Under the pieces are notes generated by a model that had not been told where the DNA came from, made no database searches, and saw only the letters and a list, made by a program, of their open reading frames with translations. From Streptomyces jumonjinensis (GTDB lineage Bacteria; Actinomycetota; Actinomycetes; Streptomycetales; Streptomycetaceae), in the NCBI RefSeq assembly GCF_009600885.1, contig NZ_VCLA01000192.1, positions 1-37,913 of the forward strand: 37,913 nt of DNA. Direction: 5' to 3'. The position numbers were made by a program, and so were the translations under genes. Position 1 is the first letter of the stretch. Each line of letters starts with the position of its first letter. Shown one piece after another: positions 8,123-14,956 of this stretch.

Positions 8123-9367
8123 CTAGGGCCGTCCGCGAGCGGCGTCGAAGGCGAAGGGCAGCGCGCGGACCCGGTTGTCGAAGCTGGAGTCCACCAGTTC
8201 CGCTGCCCCCACCGCCCGCAGTCCGCGCGGCCCGGTGAGCAGTTCCCGGAAGAGCGCCTTCATCTCCTGCCGGGCCAGATGAGCCCCCAGACAGTAATGC
8301 GGCCCGCCGCCCCCGTATCCCAGATGCGGATTGGGGTCGCGGGTGATGTCGAAATCATCCGGCCGTTCGAAAACCGCTTCATCGCGATTGGCCGACGCGT
8401 AGAAGAGCACCACTTTCTCCCCGGGCCGGAAAATCCGGCCGCCCAGCGTGTATTCGGCGGCCACCGTACGGCGGAACTGAATGATCGGCGTGGAATGGCG
8501 GACGATCTCCTCCACCGCGCCGTCCGCGTAACGGTCGAAATCCGATTCCAGCAGAGCGCGCTGCCCGGGGTGCCCGGTCAGCAGCGCCAGTCCATGCGCG
8601 ATGGCGTTGCGGGTGGTCTCCACCCCGGCGACCAGCAGCAGTGAGAAGAACGCGCCGAGCTGGCGGGAGGAGAGGGCCTGGCCGTCGATGTCGGCGCGGA
8701 CCAGCGCCGAGATCAGATCGTTCGCCGGGCGGCGGCGGCGCTCATGGGCCAGCCGCACCATCACCAGCTGCATATGGGCGAGCGCGCGCAGCCCGCGCCC
8801 CGGCATCCGCAGTCTCCGCCGGCGTACTCCCACATGCTCGGACGCCTCGTCGATCCGGCGGGCGATCTCGGCCCGGTGGTCCTCCGGAACGCCCATCAGA
8901 TCGCAGATGATCTCGAACGGCATCCGGGAGGCGACGGCGGCGACGAAGTCCCGGGGGCGGTCGCGGACCATCTCGGCCACGATCCGCGCGGCCACCTCGC
9001 GCACATTGTCCTCGGCGGCGGCCAGCAGCCGGGGGGTGAAGGCCCGGGAGACGATTCTGCGCAGGGCGGCGTGCTCGGGTCCGTCCAGGTTGACCATCGA
9101 GTTGCCGAAGACGGCCTTGGCCCAGGCCGCGGGTTCGGGGGTGGTGACGCCGGGCGCGCTGGCGAAGTGCCGGGGCGCGCGGCTCGCCTCCTGGACGTCG
9201 GCGTGTCTCACCAGGGCGTAGAAGCCGGGCCCCGGGCCGAAGCGGGCCGGGGCGTCCAGGGTGCGCAGCGCCGCGAAGGACTCCAGCCGGCGGGGGCGCG
9301 GCAGCCGCCAGAACGACGGGTCGGCGAGATCGACGTCAGCGGGACGGAGCGGAGCGGACACGGTCAT
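8123..9367 (-). CDS. Cytochrome P450, CYP124/125-like
   Basis: A 414-residue soluble P450. The I-helix reads LLLVAGVETTRNAIAHG, with Glu instead of the usual Asp in AGxDT, as in the CYP124/125/142 group of lipid and sterol hydroxylases. EIVR is the helix-K ExxR, and the haem-binding loop is GYGGGGPHYCLGAHLAR with Cys359 as ligand. Its first aromatic residue is Tyr where relatives have Phe. The start is ATG 9367 or GTG 9361: AGGAGG ends only two bases before the ATG and eight before the GTG, so GTG may be the true start. The stop TAG is part of the CTAG flanking the MITE. No ferredoxin gene is adjacent; redox partners must come from elsewhere. Confidence 0.9.
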   Translation of the reverse strand: MTVSAPLRPADVDLADPSFWRLPRPRRLESFAALRTLDAPARFGPGPGFYALVRHADVQEASRAPRHFASAPGVTTPEPAAWAKAVFGNSMVNLDGPEHAALRRIVSRAFTPRLLAAAEDNVREVAARIVAEMVRDRPRDFVAAVASRMPFEIICDLMGVPEDHRAEIARRIDEASEHVGVRRRRLRMPGRGLRALAHMQLVMVRLAHERRRRPANDLISALVRADIDGQALSSRQLGAFFSLLLVAGVETTRNAIAHGLALLTGHPGQRALLESDFDRYADGAVEEIVRHSTPIIQFRRTVAAEYTLGGRIFRPGEKVVLFYASANRDEAVFERPDDFDITRDPNPHLGYGGGGPHYCLGAHLARQEMKALFRELLTGPRGLRAVGAAELVDSSFDNRVRALPFAFDAARGRP

Positions 9368-9686
9368 GACCTCCTGACACCGGGGCGGCCGGGCGGCCGT
9401 CGCGTACCGGGGCTTATCGGGGTGTGCCGGGGCGTATCAGGGTGTACCGCCGCCGGGCGGTCTCTGCGTATCAGCAACCACCGGCATGGGACGGGCGACC
9501 CGGTGCCGGTTCGGCCATTCGGCCCCCACAGCCGCCCTCCCGGGCCGCCGCGGGGACGGACGCTCCACTCGGACGAGCAACTCTTTCGCCGTCGTCTCGT
9601 TGACAGATTGACCCATTTCCACGCGATACGACCCGAATCGCCGGTATTGCCGGTGCTCGGCCGCAGAGAGAAGGACGGACCGGCCC
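9368..9686. other. Divergent intergenic region, P450 / melC1
   Basis: This 319-base gap separates divergent starts. Near the P450 side are short direct repeats (9403-9447) with variants of GTACCGGGGC and ATCGGGGTGT. Nearer melC1, TTGACAGATTGACC (from about 9599) offers a -35 element within a locally AT-richer stretch, probably the mel promoter, but no convincing -10 is spaced correctly. No gene is seen. Confidence 0.4.
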
Positions 9687-10118
9687 ATGTCCACCCCCAC
9701 CCGCCGTCTCACCCGCCGCCTCGTCCTGCGCGCGGTCTTCACCGCCGGTGTGGTCGCGGGCACGGCCGGAGCGCTCGCGCCGGTCATCGCCCGGACGGGC
9801 GCGCGGCAGTCCCCGCCCCGGCCCGCCGAGCCGGAGCGGTTCACGGAGATGTACCGGGGCCGGCACATCCAGGGCTCGGCGACCGCCCTGGTCCCCGTGG
9901 CGGCCCGCGGCGGCGGGCGGCCCGGGCCCGGCGCCGTACCGGGCGCCGAGGTCCGTATCGACGGCCGTCCGCTGGAGGTGATGCGCCGGTCGGACGGCGG
10001 CTATCTGAGCGTCGTCAACCACTACGAGTCGTTCCCGACGCTGCGGGAGGCGGCCCGCGCCGCCGTGGACGAGCTGGGCTCCGCCCGGCTGGCACTCGCC
10101 CCGCCGCACGGCCACTGA
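9687..10118 (+). CDS. melC1: Tyrosinase copper chaperone MelC1
   Basis: A 143-residue protein with a twin-arginine signal (TRRLVLRAVFTAGVVAG), followed by the MelC1 domain: ERFTEMYRGRHIQGSA and VNHYESFPTLREAARAAVDEL. MelC1 binds apo-tyrosinase, delivers two copper ions and carries MelC2 through the Tat pathway, since the tyrosinase has no signal peptide of its own. His residues in RGRHIQG and VNHYE fit the copper-handling role. It starts at ATG 9687 behind GAAGGAC, and melC2 begins 45 bases after its stop. Confidence 0.95.
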   Translation: MSTPTRRLTRRLVLRAVFTAGVVAGTAGALAPVIARTGARQSPPRPAEPERFTEMYRGRHIQGSATALVPVAARGGGRPGPGAVPGAEVRIDGRPLEVMRRSDGGYLSVVNHYESFPTLREAARAAVDELGSARLALAPPHGH

Positions 10119-10163
10119 TCCGCCCCCGCTCCCTGGAGCCATGAACCGCAAGGAGCCGCACCG

Positions 10164-11024
10164 GTGTACACCCGTAAGAACCAGCGGAATCTCACCCCCG
10201 CGGAGAAACGGCGGCTGGTCGACGCGCTGCTGACGCTCAAGCGCTCGGGACACTACGACGAATTCGTCAGAATGCATCACGCGTTCTACGTCCCCGATGG
10301 CGACAGCAGACCCAGACCCGCCCATATGACCCCGTCGTTCTTCCCCTGGCACCGGCGCTATCTGCTGGAGTTCGAGTCGGCGCTCCAGCGGATCGACCCC
10401 GGGGTGTCGATCCCGTACTGGGACTGGACGGCGGACGACACGCCCGCCGCCTCGCTCTGGGCGGACGACTTCATGGGCGGCACCGGCCGGGTCGGCGACC
10501 GGCAGGTGATGACCGGCCCCTTCGCGTACCGGAACGGGAACTGGCGTATCGACTCCCGGCTCACGGACGGCAGATATCTCACCCGTAATCTCGGCCGGCC
10601 GTCCGCCCCGGTGTCCCTGCCGACCGCGGACGAGGTGGCCGAGGCGCTCAGCGAGCCCTGGTACGACATGGCCCCCTGGGACTCCACCTCGCGCGGCGGC
10701 TTCCGCAACGCCATCGAGGGGTGGAGCGCGTCGGGCGCGGAGCGCTGGCGCAACCACAACCGGGTGCACCGCTGGGTGGGCGGGCTGATGCTGGGCTCGA
10801 CCTCGCCCAACGACCCGGTCTTCTGGCTGCACCACGCGTTCATCGATCTGCTCTGGGTCCGCTGGCAGCGGGCGCGGCCGGCGGCCGGTTATCTGCCGAG
10901 CGATCCGCTGCCCCCCTCCGATCCGCAGTCCGGGCGGATCTTCGCGCTGCATGAGCCGATGCCGCCGTGGGACGAGCCGCCCTCACTCCTGCTGGACCAC
11001 AGCCGCCACTACCGCTACGAGTAG
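10164..11024 (+). CDS. melC2: Tyrosinase MelC2 (binuclear copper monooxygenase)
   Basis: Oxidises tyrosine and other phenols to quinones that polymerise to melanin. The 286-residue protein starts with GTG 10164, nine bases after AAGGAG. CuA ligands are His38, His54 and His63 (MHHAF, AHMTPSF, PWHRRY). CuB ligands are His198, His202 and His224 (NHNRVHRW, FWLHHAF). All six are present, so the enzyme should be active. IPYWDW and SPNDPVFWL are family hallmarks. It is slightly longer than classic Streptomyces MelC2 (about 273) because of a few loop insertions. It lacks a signal peptide and depends on MelC1 for export. A strong hairpin 17 bases after the stop ends the operon. Confidence 0.97.
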   Translation: MYTRKNQRNLTPAEKRRLVDALLTLKRSGHYDEFVRMHHAFYVPDGDSRPRPAHMTPSFFPWHRRYLLEFESALQRIDPGVSIPYWDWTADDTPAASLWADDFMGGTGRVGDRQVMTGPFAYRNGNWRIDSRLTDGRYLTRNLGRPSAPVSLPTADEVAEALSEPWYDMAPWDSTSRGGFRNAIEGWSASGAERWRNHNRVHRWVGGLMLGSTSPNDPVFWLHHAFIDLLWVRWQRARPAAGYLPSDPLPPSDPQSGRIFALHEPMPPWDEPPSLLLDHSRHYRYE

Positions 11025-11040
11025 CGCGGCGGCCGGACAG

Positions 11041-11081
11041 ACCGCGGCCTCCCCCTCCGGACGGAAGGGGGAGGCCGCGGT
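11041..11081. terminator. Bidirectional terminator, melC2 / chaplin
   Basis: Perfect 16-bp inverted repeat: the left arm at 11041-11056 starts ACCGCGGCC, the right arm is 11066-11081, and the loop has 9 bases. It lies between convergent melC2 and the chaplin gene, so it can end both transcripts. There is no T-run, which is common for Streptomyces terminators. Confidence 0.8.
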
Positions 11082-11101
11082 GCTCGGGGTGGTGGTGGTG
11101 C

Positions 11102-11365
11102 TCAGTGGCCGTACGCGCTGCCCTCGGAGGCGTTGACGCAGGTGTTGCCGAACGCCGGGTTCAGCAGCGCGATGATGTCCACGGTGTTCCCGCAGAGGTT
11201 GATCGGGATGTTGACCGGCACCTGGATCAGGTTGCCCGACAGAACGCCGGGAGAGTGGGTGGCTGCGCCCTGCGCTCCGGCGTCGGCGGTGGCCAGACCG
11301 GCACCGCCGACCAGGAGGGCGCCCGAGCCGGCGAGGACGGCAGCGGCCTTGGCGATACGCAACAT
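11102..11365 (-). CDS. Short chaplin (hydrophobic aerial-hyphae coat protein)
   Basis: An 87-residue protein: a Sec signal peptide ending near ATADA, then one chaplin domain, GNLIQVPVNIPINLCGNTV...LLNPAFGNTCVN, with the two Cys that form the disulfide in short chaplins. There is no sortase motif or C-terminal anchor, so it belongs with the small secreted chaplins (ChpD-H type). These assemble into amyloid fibrils that lower surface tension and coat aerial hyphae. AAGGAG is well placed before ATG 11365. A SigBldN-like promoter lies about 60 bases upstream. The domain ends in SEGSAYGH, slightly longer than the shortest chaplins. Confidence 0.95.
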   Translation of the reverse strand: MLRIAKAAAVLAGSGALLVGGAGLATADAGAQGAATHSPGVLSGNLIQVPVNIPINLCGNTVDIIALLNPAFGNTCVNASEGSAYGH

Positions 11366-11423
11366 CGGTTCTCCTTGCAGATCAGGACAGCGGCCGCAGG
11401 GGATTGCGGCCTTTCACGCACCT

Positions 11424-11451
11424 TCAACGTCCTAACCCGTGAGTGGTAACG
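11424..11451 (-). promoter_or_regulatory. SigBldN-like promoter for the chaplin gene
   Basis: On the minus strand CGTTAC (11451-11446) is followed after exactly 16 bases by CGTTGA (11429-11424). This is close to the SigBldN consensus as I know it (CGTAAC, 16-17 bases, CGTTGA), which drives chaplin and rodlin genes during aerial growth. It would place the transcript start near 11417 with a leader of about 50 bases. Confidence 0.6.
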
Positions 11452-11566
11452 GATGGCGACCAAAGTGACCGCCCTTGCCGTAGTGGCGGGTGTGTCTGGG
11501 GGTGCCGACGGGCTTCGCCGGCACTCGCACGGCGGATACGGGTCCGGACACGGGCACGGCCGGGCG

Positions 11567-11671
11567 GGTCCGGGTACGGCCGGCTCGGGTACGGCGGGTC
11601 CGGGCACGGCGGGTCCGGGTACGGCCGGCTCGGGTACGGCGGGTCCGGGCACAGCGGGTCCGGGCACGGCC
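11567..11671. repeat. Seven 15-bp tandem repeats
   Basis: Seven units of GGTCCGGGTACGGCC type fill 11567-11671 exactly. They also show a 45-bp higher-order period, in which a GGCTCGGGT variant is followed by GGTCCGGGCACGG. In the frame leading into the small secreted protein they would read (GTAGP/S)n, a collagen/elastin-like pattern. More likely they are non-coding DNA between the divergent genes. The rest of the 351-base gap (11366-11716) holds the chaplin promoter and nothing else I can identify. Confidence 0.85.
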
Positions 11672-11716
11672 GGTTCGGGCCGTGACCCGCACGGCCCTCC
11701 CGGCGTTGCACAGCGC

Positions 11717-11923
11717 ATGATCGCTTACAAGAACGCCGCCGTCGCGGCCGTCGCCTGCGCCCTGGCCGTCTCGGCACTGGGCGGCGGCGCACAGGCCGCC
11801 GCCGCCCAGCCCGTCGCCAAGAGCTCCGCCGGGGAGGAGGTCGACCGCAATCTCATCAAGCCGCCGCCGGGCGGGGTGCTCGCGCCCGTCGCCGACGTCG
11901 TCGGGCAGGTGCTCTCCCGCTGA
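11717..11923 (+). CDS. Small secreted protein, unknown function
   Basis: A 68-residue protein: a signal peptide (MIAYKNAAVAAVACALAVSA, cleavage probably after GGGAQA), then a short mature part with EEVDRNLIKPPPGGVLAPV and VVGQVLSR. ATG 11717 is the start that gives a sensible signal peptide, though no strong ribosome site precedes it; the frame stays open through the upstream repeats to 11453. I do not recognise the family. It is divergent from the chaplin and ends four bases before the convergent deacylase stop. Confidence 0.5.
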   Translation: MIAYKNAAVAAVACALAVSALGGGAQAAAAQPVAKSSAGEEVDRNLIKPPPGGVLAPVADVVGQVLSR

Positions 11924-11927
11924 CGGC

Positions 11928-13535
11928 TCAGACGCGGGGCGTACGGCGGACGGAGCGGCCCGCCAGGACATCCGTCCGCGCCCCGTCCTCGATGACGAAC
12001 CGGCCGTCGATCAGCACATGGGGAATGCCGGTCGGCAGGGTGCGCGGGGCCTCGAAGGTCGAGCCCGCCGCGACCGTCTCCGGGTCGAAGAGGACCAGGT
12101 CCGCGCGGTAGCCCTCGCGGACCAGCCCCCGGTCGGGCAGCCGCAGCCGGGCCGCCGGGCGGGAGGTGAGATGGGCGACCGTCTCCTCCAGGGAGAGGAT
12201 GCCCAGCTCGCGGGCGTACCGGCCGAGATAGTGCGGAAAGGTGCCGTACGCCCGCGGATGCGGCTTGGCGCCCTGGAGGATGCCGTCGCTGCCGCCGGTG
12301 TGGACCCGGTGGCGCATGATCGCCCGGACGTTCTCCTCATGGCCGACGTGCTGGAGGATCGTGGAGCCGAGCCGGTCCGCGATCAGCAGCCGGCGGGCGG
12401 TCGCCCAGGGGGCCTCGCCGCGCTCCTGGGCCGACTGCTCGATCGTCCGGCCCACATAGGAGGCGAGAGACGGGTCGGAGACCCCGGAGATCTCGATGGT
12501 CTCCCACTCCATCGGTACCCCGTGGCAGCCGTCCGAGCCGATCTCCTCCAGATGGCGGCGGATCCGCTCGGCGGTCTCGTCGTCGGCGAGCCGGGCGAGC
12601 AGCGCGTCGGGGCCGCCCTCCGCCGCCCAGCTGGGCAGCACGGCGACGAGCGTCGTGGAGCCGGGGGTGTAGGGGTAGGTGTCCAGCGAGATGTCCGCGC
12701 CGTCCGCCAGCGCGCTGTCGAGCAGGCCGAGCAGATCGCCCGCCCGGCCCTTGTTCACCCCGAAGTTCATGGTCGCGTGCGCCAGATGGAGCGCGCACCC
12801 CGCGTCCCGGGTCAGCCGCACCATCTCCTCGTACGCCTGGAGCGCGCCCGCGCCGTACGAGCGGTGGTGGGGGCAGTAGTAGCCGTCGTAGGCGGCCGTC
12901 ACCCGGCACAGCTCGGTCAGCTCGGCGTCCTTCGCGTACATCCCGGGGGTGTAGGTCAGCCCGGAGGACATGCCGACCGCGCCCTGTTCCATCCCCTCGG
13001 CGACCAGCTGCTTCATCCGGGTCAGCTCGGCGTCGGAGGCGGGGCGGTCGTCCCAGCCCACCGCGTACATCCGTACGGTGCCCTGGGGGATCAGATACGC
13101 GGCGTTGACCGCGACGCCCTGGTCCAGCCGGTCGAGATACTCGCCGACCGTACGCCAGTCGAAGTCCACGGAGTCGTCGCCGGGACCGCCGCCGTTCCAG
13201 CCGTTGATGGCGCGGCGCACCCCTTCGAGGGTGCGGTCGTCCACCGGGGCGTAGGACAGTCCGTCCTGGCCGAGGACTTCGAGGGTCACGCCCTGGGCGG
13301 TCTTCGCCAGGTGCTCGGGGTCGCGCAGCAGGGCCAGATCGCTGTGGGCGTGCATGTCGATGAAGCCGGGGGAGAGGGCGAGCCCGGCGGCGTCGAGGGT
13401 GCGGGCGCCGCTGAGCGCGGGGTCGCCCGCGCGCCGGATCGCCGCGATGCGGCCGTCGCGTATCCCGACGTCGGCACGGTAGGAAGGGCCGCCGCCGCCG
13501 TCGATGACGCGGGCGTCGCGGATGACCAAGTCCAT
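11928..13535 (-). CDS. N-acyl-D-amino-acid deacylase family amidohydrolase
   Basis: A 535-residue cytosolic metallo-amidohydrolase. After the N-terminal beta-sandwich (VIRDARVIDGGGGPSYRADVGI) comes the metal motif DMHAHSD (His62, His64). Further on are LHLAHATMNFG, LQHVGHE and GGSDGILQGAKPHPRAYGTF with the catalytic Asp, as in D-aminoacylases, which hydrolyse N-acyl-D-amino acids. The usual metal-bridging Cys segment (GNCGFS) reads GQDGLS here, with Asp91 at that place, so the subtype or substrate may differ. Together with the PLP lyase 14 bases upstream and the nearby KDG-type kinase, N-acetyl-D-glucosaminate is a plausible substrate (inference). The start is ATG 13535; the open frame upstream is only a shadow of the lyase gene. 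No ribosome site stands out, fitting coupling to the upstream gene. Confidence 0.8.
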   Translation of the reverse strand: MDLVIRDARVIDGGGGPSYRADVGIRDGRIAAIRRAGDPALSGARTLDAAGLALSPGFIDMHAHSDLALLRDPEHLAKTAQGVTLEVLGQDGLSYAPVDDRTLEGVRRAINGWNGGGPGDDSVDFDWRTVGEYLDRLDQGVAVNAAYLIPQGTVRMYAVGWDDRPASDAELTRMKQLVAEGMEQGAVGMSSGLTYTPGMYAKDAELTELCRVTAAYDGYYCPHHRSYGAGALQAYEEMVRLTRDAGCALHLAHATMNFGVNKGRAGDLLGLLDSALADGADISLDTYPYTPGSTTLVAVLPSWAAEGGPDALLARLADDETAERIRRHLEEIGSDGCHGVPMEWETIEISGVSDPSLASYVGRTIEQSAQERGEAPWATARRLLIADRLGSTILQHVGHEENVRAIMRHRVHTGGSDGILQGAKPHPRAYGTFPHYLGRYARELGILSLEETVAHLTSRPAARLRLPDRGLVREGYRADLVLFDPETVAAGSTFEAPRTLPTGIPHVLIDGRFVIEDGARTDVLAGRSVRRTPRV

Positions 13536-13549
13536 GGGTCTGCCCCTGT

Positions 13550-14824
13550 CTAGAAGAAGGTGCGGATGTATTCGCTTACGGTGCCGTCCGCTTGGACCAG
13601 CGGGATCAGCTGCCATTTGTCGAAGGCGGTGCAGGGGTGGGAGAGCCCCATGCCGACCCAGTCGCCGACCTCCAGATCGGCGTCCGGGGCGGTGCGCACC
13701 CAGCCGTGCTGGTCGGAGAGGCCGCTGACGGTGATGCCGTCCGCCGGGCGGATCTCGCCGGTGCGGCCGTCGCGGACGACCTGGGCCTCGGGCAGATCGA
13801 GGTCGTAGGCGGCGTCGCGCTTGCCCGCGTTGAGGAGCGCCTGCTCGGCGCTGGGGCGGGAGACCACCTGGGCCCAGAGCCGGAACGCGGGCTGGAGCGC
13901 GCCCTCGCCGGGGACCCGGTTGAAGGGGGTCAGATGGCGGTAGTGGCCGTCGTCGTGGGAGACGTACGCGCCGGAGCGCAGCAGCTTCAGCACCGGCCGG
14001 GAGAGCCCGGGGATCTCGGCGAAGACATCGGCGACCGCGTCGAACCAGGCGCTGCCGCCCGCGCTGACGACGATCTCCTCGGTGTCCGCGAACCGTCCGG
14101 CCCCGTCGAACTCCGCGGCCAGCGCGACCAGCCGGCGCAGCCAGGCGCGGACCTTCTCGCCGTCGGCGCCGGGCACCTCGCCCTCGTAGCCGGCGACCCC
14201 GGCCAGCCGGAGCGCGGGGGCGGCGGCCACGGCGTCGGCGACGGCCGCGCACTCGGCCTCGGTACGGGCGCCGGTGCGGGCGCCGTCGCCCGCGCCCAGC
14301 TCCACCACGACGTCGAGGGGGCGGGGCGTGCCCGCCTCGGTGAGGGCCTCGTTCATCAGCTCGACGCCGCGCACGGAGTCGGCGTAGCAGATGAAGCGGA
14401 AGTCCGGGTCGGCGAGCTCTCCGGCGAGCCAGCGCAGGGCGGCGGCGTCGACGACCTCGTTGGCGAGGAAGATCCGGGAGATGCCGTGGGCGCGGTAGAC
14501 GCGGGCCTGGTGGGGGACGGCGGCGGTGATGCCCCAGGCGCCGTGCGCCAGCTGGCGGGCGAAGAGCTGGGGGGACATGGAGGTCTTGCCGTGCGGGGCG
14601 AAGGCCAGGCCATGGCGCTCGGAGTAGGTCTGGAGCAGCGCGAGATTGTGCTCGACGGACTCGGCGGAGAGCGCGAGCACGGGGGTGGTGAAGCCGCCGG
14701 TGAACAGATCACGGCGCTGGGCCGCCAGCTCGCCGACGGTCAGGCCCTCGGCGTCCGGCGGCAGCGCCTTGAAGCGGCAGTCGACGCGTTCGTCCCGGAG
14801 GAGCTCGGTCCGGTCGGCGGGCAT
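13550..14824 (-). CDS. Fold-type III PLP lyase (D-serine dehydratase / D-threonine aldolase family)
   Basis: A 424-residue enzyme. The N-terminal alanine-racemase-like barrel carries the PLP Lys in FAPHGKTSMSP (Lys80). The C-terminal domain ends with GLSHPCTAFDKWQ, the HxC zinc site of eukaryotic-type D-serine dehydratases (His396, Cys398). Enzymes of this group remove ammonia from D-configured 3-hydroxy amino acids, giving an enamine and then a 2-keto acid. D-serine, D-threonine and D-glucosaminate are all possible. ATG 14824 has GGAGG at good distance; an in-frame ATG at 14869 overlaps the operator region and is unlikely. It leads the leftward operon with the deacylase and is divergent from the kinase. 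Confidence 0.85.
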   Translation of the reverse strand: MPADRTELLRDERVDCRFKALPPDAEGLTVGELAAQRRDLFTGGFTTPVLALSAESVEHNLALLQTYSERHGLAFAPHGKTSMSPQLFARQLAHGAWGITAAVPHQARVYRAHGISRIFLANEVVDAAALRWLAGELADPDFRFICYADSVRGVELMNEALTEAGTPRPLDVVVELGAGDGARTGARTEAECAAVADAVAAAPALRLAGVAGYEGEVPGADGEKVRAWLRRLVALAAEFDGAGRFADTEEIVVSAGGSAWFDAVADVFAEIPGLSRPVLKLLRSGAYVSHDDGHYRHLTPFNRVPGEGALQPAFRLWAQVVSRPSAEQALLNAGKRDAAYDLDLPEAQVVRDGRTGEIRPADGITVSGLSDQHGWVRTAPDADLEVGDWVGMGLSHPCTAFDKWQLIPLVQADGTVSEYIRTFF

Positions 14825-14846
14825 GGTGCCTCCTAGAGGGCGGGGC

Positions 14847-14863
14847 GTTGCACCATTTGCAAC
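14847..14863. promoter_or_regulatory. 17-bp palindrome, candidate IclR operator
   Basis: Perfect 6-bp arms GTTGCA and TGCAAC with a 5-bp spacer lie in the 132-base gap between the divergent lyase and kinase genes. An IclR-family gene is in the rightward operon, and such regulators commonly bind palindromes of this size in adjacent divergent promoters. A possible rightward promoter, TTGCGC then TAACAT with 18 bases between, follows at about 14870-14899. Confidence 0.55.
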
Positions 14864-14956
14864 AGTCATTGCGCATATCGCTCGAAGCTGTCTAACATCC
14901 GGCGCAGCGTCGGGTCAATGGATCCGACCGCCCCAGACCCCGCGAGGAGCCCCAGG

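Noticed and set aside
11567..11671. 15-bp repeats as an iteron-type origin or CRISPR
   Set aside because: No spacers, no replication gene nearby, and the repeats are simple GC-rich tandem DNA.
13536..14252. N-terminal extension that would fuse extra sequence to the deacylase (774 codons)
   Set aside because: The extra part is an out-of-frame reading of the lyase gene; the deacylase family sequence begins at ATG 13535.
12018..14836. Long plus-strand frames opposite the deacylase and PLP lyase
   Set aside because: Both real genes are on the minus strand with clear catalytic motifs; the plus frames lack any.
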